Shown here piece by piece: positions 36,881 to 47,300 of a stretch of DNA of 64,000 nucleotides. The stretch spans positions 4,284,380-4,348,379 of the forward strand of contig CM041538.1 in NCBI GenBank assembly GCA_023238725.1, read 5' to 3'. This stretch comes from Scortum barcoo. Taxonomy: Eukaryota; Chordata; Actinopteri; Centrarchiformes; Terapontidae. Under the pieces are notes generated by a model, which saw nothing but the letters and a program-made list of their open reading frames with translations, was not told where the DNA came from and ran no database searches. Position 1 is the first letter of the stretch; the number at the start of each line of letters is the position of its first letter. The translations under genes were made by a program, and so were the position numbers.

Positions 36881-39369
36881 CATTAAATAACATCTCAGTT
36901 TTATCAGAATCACTCACTCACATGCGTAGACACATCCCAGCTAGAAATGAACTTATTGCAAGCCTACACACAGGAACACGCACAAAAACAAACACCCACT
37001 GAGAAAACAGGCACCAGTAGCAACAATGCTGACAGGTGCTGAAAGGACATCTGAGTCTCTGTTGTGTTTGGGAGTGTGTCCATTCAAAGTATTGTTTCTA
37101 AATATGTAGTCCTACACACAGGAGCACTGTCAAGACACAAATAAAAAACTACTTGTGTAAATGTCACTCCCTGGTCAAACAACACAGAGAAGGATGTGTC
37201 AGTGATTTCAGTGTCAGTGTTAGATGGTTTCATATTTAAGGAACTAGTATTCCTCCTCACTTCAAGATTGGTGGGCATGCATTATTCAAACCCGCACAAC
37301 CTTAATTCTAATCTAAGTAATGATCCAGAGGTTTCTATAAACACCAAATATGTCAGCTTGAAACCTTGAAATGTATTTATAATGATAAAAAGGGTGATGT
37401 TTCTATTTGCCGCAGTACTACAGTATATCATAGCTTTACCAAGAACCAAACATTGAATCTGCTACACATGAAAAATGTGTTTTTATAACTTTATTTTAGG
37501 GGAAATTTAAGAGCAAAGCATCTGTCATAGAATTGACTTGTCAGATTGCCAAAATAAACACAATTTCAGGAGCAGAACCTCATACATCGACCCAACAGAG
37601 GGATTCATTTCACGTCACTTGAGAGATGTTAAAGGAGCAATCGAACTCTGAGATTGGCTCCTAATCTATTATTGTTCTTGAACCTTTGAGCGTGTTCAAC
37701 ATCTGCTCCAGCTGAGAGCGTCAGTAGCGCCGTGAAAGCATTCTCTCACTGCTCGGCTTCCCAGAGTGCACAGCGTGATAGGAGGTGCGATTTCATTACA
37801 GTCTAAAGTAAACATGGTTGTATAAAAAGAAAAAAACAAGAGCCTGGGGTCCTGAGAAGCACAGCAGTCTGCTCATCCACCCTGCCTGATCAAAAGAGAA
37901 CAACACACAGCTCTGTTACTGCTCGGGGCTCTTCTCCTTCTCTTCTCTTGTTTGGAAGGCAGGAGTCTCGCTGTGCGTTTGGAGGTATTTGACTCTCACT
38001 GTGTGTCCACTGCTGGGCAGAAACCTTCATCCTTCACACATGTGTTGTACGTCTGAGAACTCTAAAGAGTGCGGGGTTAAGTTCAGCAGAGAGAATAGGG
38101 GATGGATGATCACTCTCATGGTGCAGATAGCAATCAACCCTGTAGTCAAACCTTTGTTCTTCAGGAAGATCCTTGACGTCCCCCTTGGCATTCACCCACC
38201 CCTAAGAAGAGTCCATGAGCCAGATTGAATCTACAAATAAACTGTGAAAATATAGGTTTCCCTAACAGGTCTGTGGAAACATAAAGAAAAATGTCTCTCT
38301 TTCTTCATTTTTTTATCCAAAACTGAGTGCCACAACTGCAGTTTTGTGGATGTGACACTGACACAGCCTGTATTCACATGTATTTTTGCCACGTTGAGTT
38401 CTGATGCTAAAGTACTAACTGGTCAATAATCAGTAATCATTAATGCATAACAATTTCCAAACTTTTCTGCAGCATGTCAATTTTTTTATGTCCACTTGAC
38501 ATGCACTCCAAAAGTTGAACATGTTTCAGTGAGACAGGTAAAAGAGCTCAGCAGCAGCTAGCCAAACCTAAACCTGCTTATCTTGTCCCTGTCTTCTGTC
38601 TGACCACCTCAGCTAGCTGAACTGGTCTCACTGGGCTGGTTTCAATGCTCCCAGTGTCTTCAGGCTCACAAGGCTAAGATGACTTGCTGGTAAATTGATA
38701 GTTTCTTATTTAAAAACATTTGGCTGTTTCAGCCTCGAGATTTCATCGTCTCTCTTGGCTTTTCAGCACCAACCTTATGTTTTTTTTTCTTTTTTGTTTG
38801 TCCATCTTGTATCTGTTATCGTGATCTGGGTTGTGTGAGTGGTGGTGTATCTCTGGTGGGCCAGTCTCAGACAAAAGGTCCAGGGCTATTTTTCATTCTC
38901 AGTCATCCCAGGCTGTGGCACAGCCTGCTGATTCTCATTCTCTTTAACTCTGATGGCAATGCTAATAAATGAATTTGTAGCCAATACTCACGTACAAACA
39001 AGTGCAAACATATATTCACATGACAAATCAAAGGAAATTCCTCAGTAAATGAATAGAGAAACAGCAAATGCAGATGTGCTATTACAGAGCTCAGCAGGCC
39101 CAGTTGACCTTGATTTAGGAACAAGATAGCAATATTAACTCTGTGTTCTCGTTGGTTGGATGTCCTGTTCTCTACTTGTTCCCAGAGTCATTCCCTATCG
39201 TCAAATGTTTTACAATTATTAAGCCTGCTGCATCAGTATATCAAGTGACACGGACCCCCATGTTTCTGTCCAAGTTTTTTTTTCTTTGACCCACATTAGA
39301 TGTTCTCTCTTTCTTACACTCTCTTTGTCTCTCCCAAACAGACAAAAATACCTCACCCTCACAGAGAAG

Positions 39370-39535
39370 TGTTGGATTTCCATTGGTCAAATGTAAGTAC
39401 ATATACCTAAGTACTGTTCTTAAGTCCCATTTTGAAGTACTCTACTTGATTATCTTTCATTTATGCTATTCATGCTGCTATTGCACTACTTTTCAGAGGC
39501 AAATGGTGTACTTTGTACACCACTTCATTTGGGGA
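39370..39535 (+). repeat. TACTT-rich teleost repeat
   Basis: Alternating 'aagtac' and 'gtact' words, with 'cactacttttcagaggcaaa' and 'gtactttgtacaccactt', match a short repeat common in teleosts. Similar pieces lie near 52290-52370 and 56500-56830. Confidence 0.6.
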
Positions 39536-41339
39536 ACTTGTTATTTTTCTTATTAAGATGTGTAAAGATGAGATCTATATATAAGATACTGTGTTATAGA
39601 TTTAGCAAGTATATAAAGTAGTAGTATGTAAGTATATTCCATTTTCCACTTTTATTCTTGAGACAAGAAGTTCATACAGGATGTCTTATTATTGCTTATT
39701 TTGCTTGCTTATTGCTTTTTTTTCTTTTTAATAGTTCACATCAAATTTGAACTTCTTTTTCAAATTTGGCTTCTGCAGAATGGTGATTTGTGTGTATGTA
39801 TGTACTGTTTTTCATATATATTTACAAAACCAAATATACCTTTCATGTAAATGGGCACATTTGAAATATTCATGTCCTGTTTTTTTCATTATGAAAGAGA
39901 CATACTATAAGAAACACTGCAAATGTTTTCTATTGTGCTTTATTTATTTGTTTATTTATATTCTACATGTATTCATGTTTCATCATTACTCAAGAACACT
40001 TGAAAAAAGTATCATAAATTCAAATAAACAAGTATTCAAAATCACAAAGCTTTTCCAAGTGGAACAGCCAACAACTGAGTGACGAATATTCATCCAACTT
40101 CCCATCTCTTACAGAATGGGACAATAAAGCACTGACTGATGTCTTCTCTGCTCTGTTGTTACCTTTCCATCAAGCTGAACTGTGCATTTACACACAGAAT
40201 ATGTTCATAACTAAGTGAAGTCCTATTAGTCTCCCCTGAAAAACATCCCATCTTGAATAAAAGCTTTGTACTTCAAGTACAGTCTGGTGCTGAACCAGTA
40301 AATAAATGAACATAAGAATCCACTTCAGTCATAAACATGAATCATTCATAGGTAGTATTCTGTTGTTCGTTATGCCTTCATGGAAGGTGAGAGGGCTACT
40401 CCAAACTGCCGAAGCACAGGCGAGCTAGTGGCATGAACGCATACAGAAGGCAATCCAGTCTACAGTGATAATGTACCGGAAATGTGGGCTGAATATGACT
40501 CGGACCAAGAAGCATTCAGTCATTGAGATGTTCTCATTTTTCAGGGGAATGAGAGTATGCAGCGTTGTGTTATACACAGAATAAATTAATGTGCTGTGAC
40601 TTTTAAACTGAGCTCTACATGTTCAAGAAAGAATAACATTTTATAAGACTTGTAAATGAAAAGAAGGAAAAGAATCTGTATTCACAAAAATATAATATTT
40701 AAATAACAGCATTCAGTCTAGATTTTCTTTAAAGTCGTTTGCTAAATCTTGAAGAAATAGGCCAAAAAGTGCAAAGCATGCAACAAACCAGGACAACATG
40801 ACAAACTGACCACTGTCAGAGGGAGAATAACAGTGTCTGTTTGATGCTAAATTGCTGATTTTCAGTTTTTCTTCACCTTTTCAGTGAAACATGTGGGAAG
40901 TTGTAGAAGTGGCAAGTAATTCAGGCCTTCATACTCTAATCATTAACTATACACCACCATAGAGCTAGAGAGTCCTTGCTGGTTCAGTCTGAAGTTTTGT
41001 GCTCTGCAGGACAGAAACAATGCGAGCAAATGCTTTGGGCCTTAAAGGCAGCATTAAAAAAAGTCTGTTTGTTTGTCTTGCAGGTACACTATTCAGGTCA
41101 GAACTACAAGCTGTGGAGCTAAGCTGACACAAGAATGCAAAGCAGAGAGTAATTATCCACTAGCCAAACAGGTACAGCAGCATTGGTCCAGTGTTGGGCT
41201 CTGGGGCCCTACATTGTCAAAAGGCATGCTGAGGGCCTCACAGTGTTTCTGGGAGGGAAACAGAAAAAAAGTTCAAGTTTGTATGTAGCCAGACGTGAAG
41301 AACAGATGTTTTAGACTGATAAATTAATTACGTTCTTAC

Positions 41340-41388
41340 CTGTCTAGCTCTCTGGAGAAGGAGGATGTGTGGGGTGGCACCTGTTTTT
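41340..41388 (-). CDS. mylk4: mylk4 last coding exon
   Basis: After acceptor CTCTCATTGCAG the exon codes KNRCHPTHPPSPES and the stop TAG (41344-41346). This corresponds to the short tail of MYLK4, whose human form also continues with KKNRG after the kinase domain. Only four bases after the stop is a good donor (ACAG|GTAAG), so transcripts may splice within the 3' UTR or read on. Confidence 0.75.
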
Positions 41389-44300
41389 CTGCAATGAGAG
41401 AGGATCCACTGAACTTATTATTATCATTAAGATATTTACATGAACTATCACTGTGTTTTGTCACGGGTATTGCTGAATTAATATATTGGCATGGTGTCTA
41501 CTCTAACACAACTGTTCCGTACATATGCTGAATGAGCCTTATGGGGTCTGGAAATACTGTAGAACTTCAGTGCATAATTGATAATCATTTGATCAACTGA
41601 AACATTTAAAAAAATCACTTTTCTGACTACAATCCACAAATCTCTAAAAACACTTCAACTGAGAAGAAATAAATCACACATTTTAAAATGGGACCACAAA
41701 TAACCATGTTATATTTGACTTTCTACTATACAGTTTGAATATGTATCCCCACCATATTCCATCTCATAATTATTTGTTATTACCTTCTGATTTAGTCGAT
41801 AGTGCAGACTCTGGTCTGATAGCCAGGGGTGCCTGAGGGACTCTGCTGCACTCATCCTCCAGCTCTTGCTCTTCACCAGCAGTCGGGTGATGAAGTCTTT
41901 GGCCTCATCAGAGATGTCCGTGAACTCCTCCTCCTCAAAATTCCACTGGCAGGCCAGGATGTTGTTCAGGGTCTCGTTGTCATCATCCCCCAGAAATGGA
42001 GACAAGCCACTGAGCCTGGACCGAGAGGAAACAGAGGTCAGGGACACTGCAGCATGTCTTTATTTATATATGTATATGCATGAATGAGCATTGACAACTC
42101 ACAGCATGTAAGTGATGACGCCGAGGCTCCACATGTCTGTGGGGAATGAAACAAACTCATAGTTGATGACTTCAGGAGCTAAAAACTCAGGTGTTCCAAA
42201 GTTGACCCTCAGCTTCTCCCTTGGTTTATACCTGTCAGAGGCACAGAGGCAGAAACATTATAGATATATCTGGAACTGAGAAAGTCCTGTTACGAAAGGT
42301 GAGCTAACAGAGCTTTTAATTGTAAACAGATGATCGATTTTACCTCCTGGCCAGGCCAAAGTCAATAATTTTAATCTTGTTAGTGGCTCTGCTGACACAA
42401 AGAATGTTCTCTGGCTGAAAAAGGACAAAAGAGAAGGATTACAAACTCTATTTCATTTGTATACTATTTATAGACAGATTCTTTCCTCTCTTCTCTCATA
42501 GTCATTAGAACAAGACAAAAAGCATTGTTTGCAAACTTCTTTTAATGCTCCAGAACCCTGTCATCCAAGAGGAGATTTCTTTTTGAAAGCCTCAACAATT
42601 GCTTTATTGTGTTTAATCCCAGTAAGAAACAGCAGTGTAGTATTAGCAGAAGTAAGATAAAGCTATATGAATGCAATAGAGTGCATGAGAAGGATAAAAA
42701 GGTATATAAAGCCACATGACAGTTAAATGAGAACGATATAACAGGCCGTGAGAATACGAGAAGCTGAGTTGGAGCAGGTTTACCTTGAGGTCAAGATGCA
42801 GGATGTACATCTTATGCATGTACTGCAGCCCTTCACAGATCTGGCGTATAAACAGCACCGTGTCCAGCTCTGTCAGGTTGTAGTTCTCGTCAATGATGCG
42901 GTCAAAGAGCTCCCCTCCCTCCACACTACGGGACAGAGAGAAGCATGCACAGTTACAGACTGAGACAGAGCTGTTGTATCGAATGAAAATGTGTGCTGCA
43001 CACGTGCACACACACATGCAGGCGACCTGACTTACTATTCCATGACCAGGATGATATCATGGCGCGACTCAAAGGCGGCGTACAGCTGGATGAGGTTGGC
43101 GTGGTTGAGCTGGTTCATCACCTGGATCTCGTTCCTGACCACCTCCTGGGAAACAGACAGACAAGCTAATAAACACACTTTCAGAATGGTAGTGGTTAAA
43201 CATGCAAGAGCTGATAGAAGTATACTGTAGTGGAGTGACTTCTGCTCTAATGCTTTTAAAATGATAAACTGTGAGAATGCACAAAAGTGTACTAAAACTA
43301 AAACTTATCCAAGCACAAAACCAGTCAGGTCATGACATGAGTGTGCATGTAAAAAGAGGTTTGGAGAGCAAGCAAGTTAGTAAAGTGTTATGCTCTTACA
43401 AGCTGCCCTCTGATTAACACCAGCCTTTTTACATGTGTAAAAGAAGCTAAAAAGGGTCTGTACTGAGCACCCTGACGTGCAGCACATCCTGCATCCTTTG
43501 TAATGTCTGTGTAACTCCTGTGTAACAAGAGTTTGTTTGGAGTTTTATTCAATTCCACATCCCTGTTTTCACTTTTATAAGAAGATATGGAGGTATCACC
43601 GATCTTCTCTCCTTTATCTGGGAGTCAGACCTGTAATGGAGTTTATTAATGTATGAGATAAGTAAGTTACAAGCTACATTAGACTTAGCCTACATTAGGC
43701 CAAATCTAAACCCAAACCAATTTGTTGCACTTTTTTTGCAACAAATTGGTGCAACAGTTTGCAGGAGGTGAAGTGGATAAATGAAGATCTGCTGGCATCA
43801 ATTGTATGCAAACAGACAGACAGACAGACAGACAGGATCCTGCACTCAGATTTGTCACAGATGATCACTGACAGCAACATGAGCCAGCTAAGGATTTGGC
43901 TGTGTGTTTGGTGAGCTTTTGGTTGGCTCTGAGGTTTTTGAATATCTCAGATAACGTAATCACGGAGCAATGCTCGGATGTCTGACATCTCTCCCATCAC
44001 TTTCTGATGACCCAGAGCAGTAAAGACACAATGAAGTTGACAAATTGCCACATGCCCACACCCTGTGGGCTGGTGAGCTGTATCTATTTTCAAGAGCTAA
44101 TCCTTGATGGTGCTTAGCAATGATAAAAGTAGCCATCCATTAGACTGTCTGGGGAAACAGGCATCCCAATGCCATTGCTGAACATGTATTTTGTTTCATA
44201 TTCAACATTCACTGGCCAATCATTACTGTACCTTCTCTTTCTGGCTCCTGGCTTTGATGATCTTGGCAGCCAACATCAGACCAGATGAGTTCTCCATGCA

Positions 44301-47300
44301 CTTGTGGACTTGTCCAAAACGCCCCCTAATAAAAGAAAAGCAAACACATATGCACATTAGATGCTAGAGGAGGAATAGAAGTGCCATCCTGAAAATTGGG
44401 TTTATAAACTTCTAGTTTATAGTGCTGAAAGGATTACATGATCACCAGAAAATTTAAAACAGTGCAAATTGAATATTTGATTTTAGACCATTTGCTAAAC
44501 AAAACACTGTTAAGTCCTTTGCCCACTTGCCCTTTTTTGTCTCCTTGTCCTTCCTCTCTGGCCACGTTCCTTATTCCCCAAGTGATTTTGTTGCAATTTT
44601 CCATCCATCCAACAGATGGCCTTGGAGTTCAACATTTCCCTGACTGCCCTGTCTGACTGCACACGTGTTCCCACCTCCCTAATCTGCTCTGCACCTGACT
44701 GACTGAACTTCCCCACCTACCTCCTCACGTGCATCTCTGAACCTGACCCAGTAGCTTCAATCATCAATAAATCGCTGAAATTAGCCCTCTGCCTGCCATG
44801 AGCCTGTCTACATCTGAGTCCTATTCCTTGCTGCCTCAGACTCACCAGTCAGGACAAGTTTCTGACTTTTAAAGACAAGACAATAATTCATTCACTGTAA
44901 AAATAACTAAGATGATGACTAGATTCATCGAAGCTCTTACTTGAATATATCCGTAATCACAATAACCTCCTCCAGTCACACAGTAATTAGGGCTATGTAC
45001 TGTGCCATTATGTTAGCAATTTGAGAAATGTGGTTGCGTGTTAAGGGGTAATCTCCAGTTTGAGGGGCAGGATTTAGCACCGGTCTATTACATCAAAGAG
45101 TCGCAAGTGCTCCCAGAGGCTCACCCTCATCTGCCTTTTAGGGGGCAATAAAAAGCTCTTGGAAAAAAACATTAGATGTCCCCTCACAGGGTGTGAGATC
45201 CTCAGTTATTTCATTAGAGAGGGCTGATGTGTTGAAGTATTCTGTGGCTGCAAATAAGTGAAATGAAAATAAACTGTTGAGAGCTGGGCGTTGGTTGGTC
45301 CTCTTTTACTCACCCTCCCAGGACCTCGTCTCTGTTGATTGTGTAGTAGTTGGCTATCTGATGGGGTTTGGGAGTCACGATGCGGTGGTCGAAAGGTGCT
45401 AACGGCGGAGGGCTTGAGTCTGAAGAAACCATAAAGAAACATAGGTACATAATGAATAACAAGAATATGCTGTTGCTGGAAACAGTGGCCGAGGATAGAC
45501 GCTGCTCCCCAGAAACAAAGTGGATCAAAATAGCAGCATGCCAATGTCTCATTATCTGCTCTGTCAGCTGTGTCGACTGACATGTTAGTGACGCTGGAAC
45601 AGGCATGCTGTTATGATATTGGATCTGCTTCAAAGTCTGAGGAACAAAAAGTCAAATGTCACCTACTAACAAACAAGCTGGGTCTACAGCGCACGGAAAG
45701 TCTTCTGCACATGAACATGGCAAAAAAAAAAAAAGTAGATTCATTTCAAACAGGACCATTGCCCTCATGTTAAGAGTTTAATAAAGTCTGCCTGAGCTGA
45801 GTTTTTGATTTAAGAAATATCTTCTGACTAAAAATCTTGTATTTTAAAGCAAAAGTTATCAAAATGTGTTTGAAGAGGCAAAAAAACTGAAGTGCGTTAC
45901 ACACTGTTACTTTGATTCACTAAGTAAGTATGGCATCTGTTTACACTGATAAATAAATGGTTTATATAGATATATAAGACCACATACACAGCAGCATTTC
46001 TCAATGGGAGCTGCAGTCCAGTTTTCTTTGATTGCATTTTAGGCATTCATGCTCTGTGAAAATATAATGTCTCACCAATAGTAAACTCCTTCACTGCTGA
46101 CTCCTCCCCCTCCCCCACCTCTGTCTTCACTCCGTCAGATTTGGAGGCCTGTGGCTCGTTCCCCTCCACCACCTGTCCATCAGCATTTTCCACTTTGCCA
46201 TCTTCCACTCTGCTTTTTTTCAGATCGTCCTTCGTCTGGTCTTCTTCAGTGACACGGCGTTTGCTGCACGTGGCCACATCGCCAACCTCCTCAGAGCTAC
46301 ACGTGTTAGTAAAAGAAAATACTTGAATATTTTACTTTACTCAATTTTGTTTTATTTGTTTGCTCTTAACTGACTCATGTGCATAAATAAAAAATAGCAT
46401 AGGAATAAACTGCTCCAAATACCTTTCCTGTTGTAGGAGAGAGGGCTTGCAGATATTGGCAATGACACAATCTTCTGATTTTGACAACTCTTCTGCCTCT
46501 CCTTTATGCTTTTTCTTTCCATCATCCTCCACTTTGTCAGCCTGCTCTGGGCTAACATCTTCTGCTTTTCCCTCTTCCTCCGATTCCTCAAAGACATCTC
46601 CCTCCTCCTCCTCCTCCTCCTCTCTCTCTTAGTGGCCTTTTTCCTCTCCTCTGACAGGACAGCAGCGGTGTGTGGTCCGTCCAGGATCAGTTCTGTCGGC
46701 TGTTGTCTTCTTCCTCCACTTCCCCTGTCCTCCCCCCTCTGATTGTCTGCCTCTCCTTTGCCATGGGAATGCTCAGTGTTCTGCCTGTTGAGCTTTTCCA
46801 CCTGTTCCTGCAGCACAGGCTCATTCAGCGACACATCTGATGTGAGAAAAACAAATCAGACAGCCATAAGGGATTATTGCATTCTGTCTCAATATTTTAT
46901 TGCTACTGAATTCAAAGTTCCTACCTGTAGTTTTCAATGTTTTGAAAACTGATGACCCTGGCATGCATACAATTACTACGATATATACAGTTATATATTT
47001 AATGAACATCTGTCACCACACCTGTGACTCTGGGGATGGTGTCCAAAACTGTGATCCATAGTGTAATACCTAAACAGCTATTTATTGTATTGTCATAGAA
47101 TTTGTGGATGGACTCGAGAGACTTTAGTGATCTGCTAACTCTTAATGTAGTGCCATTAATAGGTAATAAAACAATCATTCTGCAGTGCTGCCTGAATCCC
47201 TGTCAGTGTCTGCTGTATTTCTGATTAATGCAAACATAACATTAGGGTTAGGGTCAAAAACAATGACTGTTTGCTAGTTTCCTGAATATCATTTTTAAAC

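Larger units (their letters stand above)
34961..41339. other. gmds-mylk4 intergenic region
   Basis: The region between the gmds promoter and the last mylk4 coding exon contains three separate interspersed repeats, listed individually. No exon with splice borders was recognised. The 3' UTR of mylk4 must fall in its right part, but a convincing poly(A) signal was not identified. Confidence 0.65.

Noticed and set aside
46352..46834. 160-codon minus-strand frame with an Arg-rich middle
   Set aside because: Its first half is real mylk4 exon 3, but the Arg-rich half is the wrong frame of the acidic linker and cannot be spliced to exon 4 without a stop.
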